Source: VXNE01 sp964518405 (lineage in GTDB: Bacteria; Pseudomonadota; Gammaproteobacteria; Pseudomonadales; Azotimanducaceae). Taken from it: 19,123 nt of DNA. The position numbers and the translations under genes were made by a program. The notes under the pieces were generated by a model. That model was not told the origin of the DNA, did no database searches, and saw only the letters and a program-made list of their open reading frames with translations. Location of the stretch: positions 1-19,123 of the forward strand of contig CAZFGB010000241.1 of assembly GCA_964518405.1 (NCBI GenBank). The letters are read 5' to 3'. This document shows, one piece after another, positions 7,409 to 14,460 of the stretch (positions within the stretch are counted from its first letter, which is position 1; each line of letters starts with the position of its first letter).

Positions 7409-8992
7409 ATGACATCCCCAATGGACGTCATCATTGTCGGCGGTGGCCACAATGGCTTGGTCTGCGCCTGTTACCTTGCCAAGGCGGGCTTGCGCGTGCG
7501 CGTGCTGGAACGACGCGCCATGGTCGGCGGTGCCGCCGTGACGGAAGAATTCCACCCGGGTTTTCGGAACTCCACGGCGAGCTATACCGTGAGCCTGCTC
7601 GCTCCGGAGGTCATCCGCGATCTTCGTCTCAAGTCACACGGCCTTCGTTTCGTGCCCCGGCCGCAGGCCAATTTCCTGCCGCTGTCGGCGAGCGAGTCGC
7701 TGTCGATCTACAACGACGATGGCGCTACCGCGCGTGAGTTCGCGCGCCTTTCGGCGAACGACGGAAACGCCCTCGCGGGTTTTCGGACCATGGTCCACGA
7801 GGTCGGCGACATCGCGCGCCGACAGATGCGCCGTACGCCTCCCAACGTGGGCGGCGGCGTCACGGACTTGCTCAACGCGGGGCTCGCGGCCATCAACGTC
7901 GTGGGACTGTCGATGGAACGTCGTCGGGATCTCGCGGACCTGTTCCTGAAGCCTGTCGCGGACCTCCTCGACGCGTGGTTCGAGAACGAACACGTCAAGG
8001 CGGCCCTGGCATTCGACGCCGTGGTCGGCAACTTCGCATCGCCACGCGCGCCCGGCACCGCCTACGGTCTCCTGCACCACGTGATCGGCGAACTCGACGG
8101 AGTCCGCGGCGCCTGGGGCCACGCGATCGGGGGCATGGGCGCGATCGCCCAGGCAATGCTCAAGGAAGCGCTGGCGCTCGGCGTCGAGGTCGAGACGGAG
8201 TCCGAGGTGACCGAAGTGCTCGTGAAGGATGGCCGTGCCGCGGGCGTCGTACTCGGATGTGGCAAGACCTGCAGAAGTCGCGCAATCGCTGCCAATGTCG
8301 CTCCGAAGCACCTCTATCTCGATCTGATTCCCGCCACGTACCTCGCTCACGACTTCCGGCGTCGCATCCGCGCCATCCGCGCGGAGTCAGCGACGCTGCG
8401 TATGAACGTTGCCCTCACCGAATTGCCGGACTTCACCTGTCGGCCCGGCACCGAAGCCGCGGACCACCATCGTTCCGGAATCGTCATCGGTCCCACGCTC
8501 GACTACCTGGAGAACGCGTACCTGGATGCCCGTCGGGGCGAATGGTCACAGCATCCGATCGTCGAGATGCTCATCCCCTCGACGGTCGACGATTCCCTGG
8601 CGCCGCCCGGACACCACGTCGCGAGCTTGTTCTGCCAGCACTTTCCGCGCGACAGGGATTGGGACAACGACCGGGAGGCCGCCGCCGACACGGTATTCGC
8701 CACCATCGACCGCTTCGCGCCGAATTTCAGCGACTCGGTGATCGCCCGGCAGGTGCTGACGCCGCTGGATCTCGAAAAACGCTTCAGCCTGCCCGGCGGT
8801 GACATCTTCCACGGCGCCATGACGCCGGACCAGTTGTGGACCAACCGGCCAGTCATGGGGTACGCCGCCTACCGGGGACCCATCTCGGGCTTGTACCATT
8901 GCGGCGCGGGCGCGCATCCCGGCGGCGGAGTGACGGGTTTGCCGGGCTGGAACGCCGCGCGAGAGATAGCGCGAGACCTTACCTCTCGCTGA
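7409..8992 (+). CDS. FAD-dependent oxidoreductase, PYROXD2/phytoene-desaturase-like
   Basis: The 527-residue product begins with a Rossmann FAD-binding motif (VGGGHNG at 10-16, acidic E34 ending strand 2, then RR..VGG.A). It ends with the second FAD contact typical of amine-oxidase/phytoene-desaturase proteins (GAGAHPGGGVTGLPG at about 498-512). No signal peptide is present. Length and pattern match the PYROXD2 group, whose bacterial substrates are mostly unknown. It is not a carotenoid gene by context, since no crt genes are nearby. Its position 31 bases behind dctM suggests it oxidises, or otherwise acts on, the solute imported by the TRAP system, which is inference. ATG at 7409 is chosen. 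An in-frame ATG at 7421 is possible. Confidence 0.9.
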   Translation: MTSPMDVIIVGGGHNGLVCACYLAKAGLRVRVLERRAMVGGAAVTEEFHPGFRNSTASYTVSLLAPEVIRDLRLKSHGLRFVPRPQANFLPLSASESLSIYNDDGATAREFARLSANDGNALAGFRTMVHEVGDIARRQMRRTPPNVGGGVTDLLNAGLAAINVVGLSMERRRDLADLFLKPVADLLDAWFENEHVKAALAFDAVVGNFASPRAPGTAYGLLHHVIGELDGVRGAWGHAIGGMGAIAQAMLKEALALGVEVETESEVTEVLVKDGRAAGVVLGCGKTCRSRAIAANVAPKHLYLDLIPATYLAHDFRRRIRAIRAESATLRMNVALTELPDFTCRPGTEAADHHRSGIVIGPTLDYLENAYLDARRGEWSQHPIVEMLIPSTVDDSLAPPGHHVASLFCQHFPRDRDWDNDREAAADTVFATIDRFAPNFSDSVIARQVLTPLDLEKRFSLPGGDIFHGAMTPDQLWTNRPVMGYAAYRGPISGLYHCGAGAHPGGGVTGLPGWNAAREIARDLTSR

Positions 8993-9069
8993 CGGCACGG
9001 CGCCCATATCCACTACCGGATTGCCCGCTACGTTAGACTTTCGGCGCCCGGAGAAAAAGGAGCTCAGCT

Positions 9070-9579
9070 ATGTCCGTTTCACTATATGAAGCCAGCGTCG
9101 GTCGTTTTCTGCAGACCCTCGGTGCGGTGTCAGGTTACCTCGACAAGGGTCGATCTCACTGTGAGGAAAACAACATCGACCTGAACGAGATCGTCGAGAC
9201 TCGCCTCTATCCGGATATGCTGCCGTTTCGCTTCCAGTTGATCCAGGTTGCAAGCCTCTCCTTGGGTGCGATCAACGGCGTGCAGGCAGGGGAGTATTCC
9301 CCGCCGCCGCCTCCGGAGGATCTTGACTACCAGGCACTGCAGGATCTTGTGGCCGAGGCGCGATCCGGTTTGCAGAAGTTCACGGCCGAGGTGGTAAACG
9401 ACTTGGCGGGCAAGGAAGTACGCACGCCCTGGTGGACCTTCACCGCTGAAGGCTTTCTGATGTCGTTCTCGTTGCCCAGTTTCTATTTTCATGCCACCAC
9501 GGCTTACGATATCTTGCGAACAAAAGGTGTTCCAGTTGGCAAGCTGGATTTCCTGGGTCAGCTGAACATCAAGACCTAA
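9070..9579 (+). CDS. DUF1993 family protein
   Basis: The 169-residue product matches the DUF1993 family in length and pattern: an N-terminal MSVSLYEASVGRFLQTL helix, LYPDMLPFRFQL at about 47-58, a central proline run (SPPPPPEDLDY), and a C-terminal SFYFHATTAYDILRTKGVPVGK...FLG segment. These proteins are predicted four-helix bundles related to DinB-type folds. Their biochemical function is not established. A strong AAGGAG lies 7 nt before the ATG at 9070. No operon partner is apparent. The gene starts the stretch that looks lower in GC. Confidence 0.88.
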   Translation: MSVSLYEASVGRFLQTLGAVSGYLDKGRSHCEENNIDLNEIVETRLYPDMLPFRFQLIQVASLSLGAINGVQAGEYSPPPPPEDLDYQALQDLVAEARSGLQKFTAEVVNDLAGKEVRTPWWTFTAEGFLMSFSLPSFYFHATTAYDILRTKGVPVGKLDFLGQLNIKT

Positions 9580-9684
9580 GGTCGTCGCTCCTGTGGTGAT
9601 TGGCCAGACATGAGCTCGAAGGCACTGTCCCATTATTTTTGCCACAATCATGTTGTTCGTTAGCCTAAAGGGGGATGAAAATTG

Positions 9685-10749
9685 ATGATTCCGAGAGTGT
9701 TGATTGCAACTTTTCTGGCTTTGGTTCTGGTTTCAGCCAATGGGAAGGAAAATACGGTAGGTGAAGACCATGTATTTACGAATGGCGATGTCGATAGAAC
9801 CTACAAGATGTATCGGCCAAAGAACCTGGCTGACAATGCCCCTTTGGTCTTCGTGCTGCATGGCATGGGCTCCAGTAGCACCTGGTCTTATCGGGTGGGC
9901 TTCAATGATCTGGCAGAGGAACACGGTTTTTTCGTGGTTCAACCGCAAGCCCTTGTAAAAGACATAGTCCTTGGCGGTAGCTATGGAAAGTCTGATGGCA
10001 TGACAGACGACAAGGGAAAGAAAGGCGGCCTGGGCAAGAAGGGAGATTCAGGCAAGAAGCGTAAGAGCGGCGACGACGAATCCTGCGAAGAGGGAAGACG
10101 TTATGACTACATGGGTCTGGATATGGTTTGCAAGAACGGCTTGCTGACCGGCGGTATTGTTCGTTGGAATGATGATAATGAGGACAGCAAGTACCGGGGT
10201 CAGAGTGACGTTGAGTACCTGTCGGCACTTGCAGGGTTTCTGCAAGAGAAATATAACCTGGATCCAGAGAAGACATTTGTTACCGGTTTCTCTAATGGCG
10301 GTTTTATGAGTTATACGCTCATGTGCCAGGCTGGAGAAGTCTTCAAGGCAGCGGCGCCCGTCGCAGGGTTGGCCAATGCTCAGGTCTTCCGGGAATGTGC
10401 GCCTGGTGGCCCCAAACCTATTCTTCATATCCATGGAGCTGAGGACGGTTTGGTTCCTATCGCGGGCAACCGGGGCGGTGGTGGCAAATCAACTTCGCCT
10501 GGCGCGCAGGATCTCGTAGCGTATTTTGCAGATCTTAACGATTCCGTGACGACAGAAAAGTTCAAGGTAACCGACAATACGACCTTGACGCTTTACAATC
10601 CGAAAAGAGGCGGTGCGGAAGTTCGTTACTATCGAATTGAGAACCATGATCACATATGGCCTGGTGGTGACCTTGGCAAGAAAGGGTACAAGGATCATTC
10701 CGGTATCAAGGCCACAGAAGTTATCTGGGATTTCTTCTCAAGGCTGTAA
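9685..10749 (+). CDS. Secreted PHB-depolymerase/feruloyl-esterase-like hydrolase with lysine-rich insert
   Basis: The 354-residue product has a signal peptide at 1-20 and an alpha/beta-hydrolase core of the esterase-PHB (LpqC/CE1-like) type. The oxyanion loop is HGMG at 59-62, the nucleophile S203 lies in GFSNGG, and the likely acid and base are D254 (HGAEDGLVP) and H323 (HDHIWPG). It would hydrolyse polyester or aryl esters outside the cytoplasm, and the exact substrate is unknown. Between the strand after VVQPQ and the catalytic helix there is a low-complexity insert at about 105-133 rich in GKK and KKG steps, which is not normal for the family. ATG at 9685 is preferred over TTG at 9682. 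AAGGGGG lies about 10 nt upstream. Confidence 0.87.
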   Translation: MIPRVLIATFLALVLVSANGKENTVGEDHVFTNGDVDRTYKMYRPKNLADNAPLVFVLHGMGSSSTWSYRVGFNDLAEEHGFFVVQPQALVKDIVLGGSYGKSDGMTDDKGKKGGLGKKGDSGKKRKSGDDESCEEGRRYDYMGLDMVCKNGLLTGGIVRWNDDNEDSKYRGQSDVEYLSALAGFLQEKYNLDPEKTFVTGFSNGGFMSYTLMCQAGEVFKAAAPVAGLANAQVFRECAPGGPKPILHIHGAEDGLVPIAGNRGGGGKSTSPGAQDLVAYFADLNDSVTTEKFKVTDNTTLTLYNPKRGGAEVRYYRIENHDHIWPGGDLGKKGYKDHSGIKATEVIWDFFSRL

Positions 10750-10783
10750 CTGTAGTCTGCGATCAGCATGAATCACCACCCTG

Positions 10784-10803
10784 ATGCTGTCGAGCACCAG
10801 CAT
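10784..10803. repeat. Short inverted repeat between convergent genes
   Basis: ATGCTG at 10784-10789 and CAGCAT at 10798-10803 form a 6-bp stem with an 8-nt loop between the convergent esterase and SDR genes. CAGCAT also occurs at 10774-10779, giving an alternative pairing. No T tract follows, so it is at best a weak terminator. Confidence 0.35.
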
Positions 10804-10852
10804 ACCGGGATGCGGGACTAGGCGGATCCATGCGCTTATAACCGTATAATGC

Positions 10853-11647
10853 TCACTCTTTCGGAAACTGCCTGTCCATTGCGGCGATCATATCCCCGCA
10901 ACGCGTTTCAAGCATGCTGCGCGTGTATGTACCATCACAAAAAACGTAAAACTCGTCAGTCAATATTGCATTCATGACCTGAGAGCCAACCGTTTCTGCT
11001 GGCACGGCCATGGCTGAAATCATGGCGGCCACATCTTTGGACGCTATTTCTTTGAATGCTCGGGTAATAGGCGTATCTGCAAGGTGAGGACAAAGCACCG
11101 AGACGGAGATGTTCGTATCGGCAAGATCGTTTCTCAGAAACTCGGACATGCCGACCACGGCAAACTTGCTGCTACCGTAGGCCGACTGATGCCCATGGCC
11201 ATGGATGCCAGCGAATGAAGCGGTATTAACGATGTGTCCTTCCTCTCCATGATCCAGCATGCGCGGCAGGAACGCGTTGATTCCGTTGATTGGCCCAAAG
11301 AAATTGACCTCGAAAACCCGTCGCCATTGTGCGTCGTCAGTTTCCAGCATCTTTGATCCTCCTCCAGGTATTCCCGCGTTGTTACAAAGTACGTGCAGCG
11401 GACCGAAGAATTCCTCCAGTTCATCAGCTGCGTTCTCCATAGCGCTGAGATCGGTCGAGTCAACGTTAAACGTGACCACGTTGTCGGTAATGGTCATCAG
11501 TTCTTTCTTTGCTATGGCAAGTTGTTCATCACGAATATCGGTGATAGCGACATTCATTCCCGCACGAGCGAAGACTGTGGCCATGCCAAAGCCAATACCT
11601 GTAGAGCCACCGGTGATAAACGCGGTTTTGCCTTTCAAGTTCTTCAT
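10853..11647 (-). CDS. Short-chain dehydrogenase/reductase (classical SDR)
   Basis: The 264-residue product is a complete classical SDR: nucleotide-binding TGGSTGIG at 12-19, NNAG at 89-92, N115, and the catalytic S144, Y157 and K161 (SAYGSSK). An aspartate at the end of strand 2 (D37 in ITDIRD) suggests preference for NAD(H) over NADP(H). It oxidises an alcohol or reduces a carbonyl, and the substrate is not predictable. AGGA lies about 8 nt before the ATG. It is divergent from the GldA-like dehydrogenase, sharing a 190-bp control region, so the two may be co-regulated for alcohol or polyol use. Confidence 0.94.
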   Translation of the reverse strand: MKNLKGKTAFITGGSTGIGFGMATVFARAGMNVAITDIRDEQLAIAKKELMTITDNVVTFNVDSTDLSAMENAADELEEFFGPLHVLCNNAGIPGGGSKMLETDDAQWRRVFEVNFFGPINGINAFLPRMLDHGEEGHIVNTASFAGIHGHGHQSAYGSSKFAVVGMSEFLRNDLADTNISVSVLCPHLADTPITRAFKEIASKDVAAMISAMAVPAETVGSQVMNAILTDEFYVFCDGTYTRSMLETRCGDMIAAMDRQFPKE

Positions 11648-11775
11648 GCCAAGTGTCCTATTTGATTTGTGCTTCTGTCCCGGGAGGCGCGAACTATTGT
11701 ATTTCTTCAGATCAACTGGTGCATTTTCGCTGAGAAGGTTACCATCCGTGCGCGCCGCGCGCTATCAAGCACGCG

Positions 11776-11805
11776 TTGCGCGAGGTTGAGACCTTCATCT
11801 ATATT
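11776..11805 (+). promoter_or_regulatory. Possible sigma-70 promoter for the GldA-like gene
   Basis: TTGCGC at 11776-11781 and TATATT at 11800-11805 are spaced by 18 bp and end about 33 bases before the ATG at 11838. The -10 box is good and the -35 moderate. The rest of the 190-bp divergent region (11648-11837) shows no clear operator. Confidence 0.35.
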
Positions 11806-11837
11806 GACCCTTCCACTTAAGGGACAAGAGTTTGGGC

Positions 11838-13022
11838 ATGGCTAATGATCCATATTCACCCGGGCGGATATTTACCGACGGAGAGTCCGTCCCTCGCGTG
11901 ATGATCGCGCCTCAGCGTTATATTCAGGGTGAGGGCGTCATCGACCATCTGGGCAGATATATGTCGCTGCTTGGTTCTCGGCGAGCGGGTGTGCTGGCCT
12001 CCCGTCGCGGTCATGGGGCTGAAGGCGCACGCGTTATGGACAGCCTGAGGCAAAGAAACGTTCCGGGGGTTGCAACGACATTCCATGGCGAGTGCTCGGT
12101 GGAAGAAGTCGACAACCAGGTGGAAATGCTAAAGGGCGAGAACATTGACTGTCTCATAGCTGTTGGTGGCGGCAAGTGTGTGGATGCCGGTAAGTGCATT
12201 GCCTATCGGTTGGATATTCCCGTAGTGATTGTTCCGACCTTGGCGTCCAACGACGCTCCGTGTTCAGCACTGTCTGTCATGTATTCTCCGGAAGGCGTAC
12301 AAAACGGCGTGGAGTATTTTCCGGACAGTCCTGCATTGGTGGTAGTGGATACCGGCGTGGTTGCTAAAGCATCTGAAAGATTTCTGGTTGCCGGCATGGG
12401 CGATGCCATGGCTACCTGGTATGAGGCGAAAGCGTGTCTCGCCAATCCCCAGGGAAGAAACTGCGTGGGGTCGCGGCCAACGCTTGCGTGTGCCGCCATG
12501 GGCGAGACCTGCGCCCATACGCTTTACGAATATGGCGTTGCGGCGAGTGCCTCGGTCGTCGCGAATCGTTGCGACGAAGCACTGGAGCGGGTTGTGGAAG
12601 CCAACACCCTGATCAGTGGTATCGGTTTCGAGAGCGGTGGTTGCGCAGCTGCCCATGCGATCGCTGTCGCCTATACCCACGTCAGAGAGGTTCATGACAA
12701 TTACTTGCATGGCGAGATGGTCGCCATGGGAACACTGGCGCATTTGATGATGGAGGAGAACCAGGACGCGAGAAAAGCAGCTGAATTTTTTGCGCGGGTC
12801 GGGCTGCCGATACATCTCGGTCAGTTGTCCTTGACGAAGGAAGACAACGAGGAAATTGATACGGTAACAGAGGCCGCGATTGCGGTTCCCATCATGCACA
12901 ACATGCCGATGACCGTGACGCCGGAATTGATCCGGTCTTCTATTCTGTCGGCTAATGAGTTGGGCGAGGCGGTAGCCCGCGAAGTCGGTGACGAGGCCTA
13001 CCGCCGCTTGCAGGGAGAGTAG
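11838..13022 (+). CDS. gldA: Glycerol dehydrogenase-like iron/zinc-containing alcohol dehydrogenase
   Basis: The 394-residue product belongs to the group III metal-dependent alcohol dehydrogenases and most resembles GldA, which oxidises glycerol to dihydroxyacetone with NAD+. The NAD loop VGGGKCVDAGK is at 109-119. The three metal ligands of GldA are visible: D189 (GMGDAMATW), H273 (GGCAAAH) and H291 (YLHGEMVAMG). VPTLASNDAPCSALSVMY at about 132-149 is also characteristic. About 30 extra residues precede the usual GldA core. The start is ATG 11838, although TTG 11832 is in frame. The divergent SDR could act on the same or a related substrate. Confidence 0.92.
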   Translation: MANDPYSPGRIFTDGESVPRVMIAPQRYIQGEGVIDHLGRYMSLLGSRRAGVLASRRGHGAEGARVMDSLRQRNVPGVATTFHGECSVEEVDNQVEMLKGENIDCLIAVGGGKCVDAGKCIAYRLDIPVVIVPTLASNDAPCSALSVMYSPEGVQNGVEYFPDSPALVVVDTGVVAKASERFLVAGMGDAMATWYEAKACLANPQGRNCVGSRPTLACAAMGETCAHTLYEYGVAASASVVANRCDEALERVVEANTLISGIGFESGGCAAAHAIAVAYTHVREVHDNYLHGEMVAMGTLAHLMMEENQDARKAAEFFARVGLPIHLGQLSLTKEDNEEIDTVTEAAIAVPIMHNMPMTVTPELIRSSILSANELGEAVAREVGDEAYRRLQGE

Positions 13023-13226
13023 GTTACTCCGGGCACCGACGATGCATTGCATCGCCGCGCGAGCAGCAGGACCGGCTCGGGCAGAAACGACGGCCTGACG
13101 CCCTCTGACCCTTTCGCGGCCAACGCTCGAACTGCGCTTTCAGGAGCGGCTCCGGGTGCGTTGCGGCACGGGCAAGGTGACGCGCGTCCTCGTGGTCGTG
13201 AGGTCGGTTCGACTCGTGGGTGCCAG
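13023..13226. other. Intergenic stretch with a 15-bp palindrome
   Basis: About 204 bases lie between the convergent gldA-like and peroxiredoxin genes. No convincing gene is seen. At 13040-13054 there is an exact palindrome with 7-bp arms (CGATGCA, T, TGCATCG) just after the gldA stop. No T tract follows. Confidence 0.5.
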
Positions 13227-13691
13227 TCAGGCTGCCTGTAGTTCCGCCAGCCTGGCCACCGCCTCCGCGGGATCGGGCAGCGAGCTCGTGTAGCTTTCCG
13301 CGTGCCGCACGACGCCTTCGGGATCGATGATGATCACCGAGCGATTCACGATGCCCGCTGTCTCGTTGAAGATTCCGAGCGATTGGGCGACCCCTCCCTT
13401 GGGCCAGAAGTCCGCAAGCAACGGGTGCCGCATGCCGCCCATGGAAACGGACCAGGCGTTCAGCGATGGGGCGGAGTCCACGCTCATTCCGATGAGCGCC
13501 GCGCCCGCGTCTGCAAACTGATTCAACGCACGGTTGAAGTTGTTGGTCTGGTTGCTTCAGCCGCCGGTGAAGGCCAGGGGGAACGTGTGCAGGACGACCC
13601 ACTTGTCACCCCTGAACTGGCTGAGCGTCACCTCCTCGCCGCTATGGCTCCTGAGGGTAAAATCCGGAGCTTGGGCGCCGACTTCGATCAT
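13227..13691 (-). CDS. Selenocysteine-containing peroxiredoxin (AhpC/TSA family), TGA read as Sec45
   Basis: Read through one in-frame TGA, this gene encodes a 154-residue peroxiredoxin. The N-terminus MIEVGAQAPDFTLRSHSG and V..LSQFRGDKWVVLHTFP are followed by the family's active-site motif PxxxTxxC, here P38-LAF-T42-GG-U45, with the TGA (13559-13557) exactly at the peroxidatic cysteine. The frame continues with SNQTNNFNRALNQF, GMSVDS, the conserved arginine in NRSVIIID, and ends at TGA 13229-13227. ATG at 13691 has GGGAGGA 5 nt upstream. It should reduce peroxides using a selenol. No other cysteine is present, so the selenenic acid would need an external thiol. Without the readthrough only a 44-residue N-terminus would be made. 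A nonsense pseudogene is the alternative, but the exact position and the hairpin downstream argue against it. Confidence 0.88.
13516..13544 (-). promoter_or_regulatory. Candidate bacterial SECIS element
   Basis: In the mRNA the 18 nt after the TGA are followed by UUCAAC (13538-13533), loop CGUGC (13532-13528) and GUUGAA (13527-13522), a perfect 6-bp stem. A symmetric 3x3 internal loop leads to three more pairs (AAC 13544-13542 with GUU 13518-13516). The apical loop starts 24 nt after the TGA and contains GU, with G at the second position. This agrees with known bacterial SECIS rules (loop roughly 16-37 nt after UGA, early G in a small loop), which SelB recognises. Confidence 0.75.
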
Positions 13692-13801
13692 GGGTTCCTC
13701 CCGTTTCTCTTGAACGAAGCATACATCCAAAGACGCTCCGGGCCGAAATCCTTCCTGCCCTTCGATGCGAGCCGGCGCCTTGGCCGCCGCGGACCGCGGA
13801 C

Positions 13802-13911
13802 ATAGGCAAAGGACTGCTGAACAAGACGCTCACGGACCTTGAGATCGACAAGGACGATTTCCAGGCGCTGAACAATATACGCATCCCCACCTTGGAGGAT
13901 TTGAACGCATG
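13802..13911 (+). pseudogene. Possible remnant of a small coding region upstream of the HicB-like gene
   Basis: One plus-strand frame reads IGKGLLNKTLTDLEIDKD followed by DFQALNNIRIPTLEDLNAW, a plausible amphipathic, charged protein tail. It runs into the hicB-like gene out of frame without its own start or stop nearby. It could be the leftover of a partner gene. It does not look like a HicA toxin, and I do not recognise it. Confidence 0.25.
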
Positions 13912-14364
13912 GCCGATTCCTACAACTACCCGGCGGAGATCGAACGTGACGAGGACGGACGGTTCGTTGTTACTTTGCCGGACTTCGGATGGGGCGCAAC
14001 GGACGGTGCCACCCGGAGTGAGGCGTTCGCCGAAGCGAGTGATCTGCTGCGCGAGCTGATCGCGACCACGATTCGGGAGGGCAAGGAACTGCCCGAGCCG
14101 TCGCCCGCCAGCGCGCGCCGGCCACTGGTCGTTCCGCCGGTGCAGATCGCACTGACGGCGGCGCTATATGAGGCTTGCCGCCAGACTGGCATGTCGCAAC
14201 GCCGTTTTGCCCGCGACCTCGATGTCGCCGAGAACGAGGTGCGGCGCATGCTGAATCCGGAGCACGGCACCAAGACTGCAACGCTTGATCGGGCGTTGCG
14301 TCATTTGGGGAAGCAGGTCAGCGTTAGGGTCGGCGACGCAGCTTTGTCCGCCCGTCACTCGTAG
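13909..14364 (+). CDS. HicB-like antitoxin/transcriptional regulator (solitary)
   Basis: The 151-residue product has an N-terminal HicB-type fold (YPAEIERDEDGRFVVTLPDF at 6-25, then a helix EAFAEASDLLRELI) and a C-terminal helix-turn-helix at about 80-140 (ALYEACRQTGMSQRRFARDL, then VAENEVRRMLNPEHGTKTATL). HicB proteins neutralise the HicA mRNA interferase and repress their operon. No HicA (about 60 residues with a GSH..F motif) is seen on either side, so it may be an orphan regulator. The start ATG at 13909 has GGAGG about 10 nt upstream. Confidence 0.85.
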   Translation: MADSYNYPAEIERDEDGRFVVTLPDFGWGATDGATRSEAFAEASDLLRELIATTIREGKELPEPSPASARRPLVVPPVQIALTAALYEACRQTGMSQRRFARDLDVAENEVRRMLNPEHGTKTATLDRALRHLGKQVSVRVGDAALSARHS

Positions 14365-14434
14365 TCCCGCTACAGCGTCCGCGACGTTCCATCAGCGGCG
14401 TCAGCGCAGTGAGATCCGTCGGAGCCGAAGGCGC

Positions 14435-14454
14435 GCGCGGGGTCGCTCCCGCGC
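14435..14454. terminator. GC-rich hairpin between convergent genes
   Basis: GCGCGGG at 14435-14441 pairs with CCCGCGC at 14448-14454 around a 6-nt loop, between the convergent HicB-like and monooxygenase genes. There is no T tract on either side, so it is only a possible terminator. Confidence 0.35.
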
Positions 14455-14460
14455 AAGCTC

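Noticed and set aside
10831..10850. TTATA...TATAA dyad near the SDR stop as a regulatory site
   Set aside because: Too short and AT-rich to distinguish from chance, and it lies downstream of both convergent genes.
13227..13526. A stand-alone 99-residue protein beginning at ATG 13526
   Set aside because: It lacks the N-terminal third and the active site of a peroxiredoxin. The missing part lies in the same frame directly upstream across one TGA, with a much better start and ribosome binding site at 13691.
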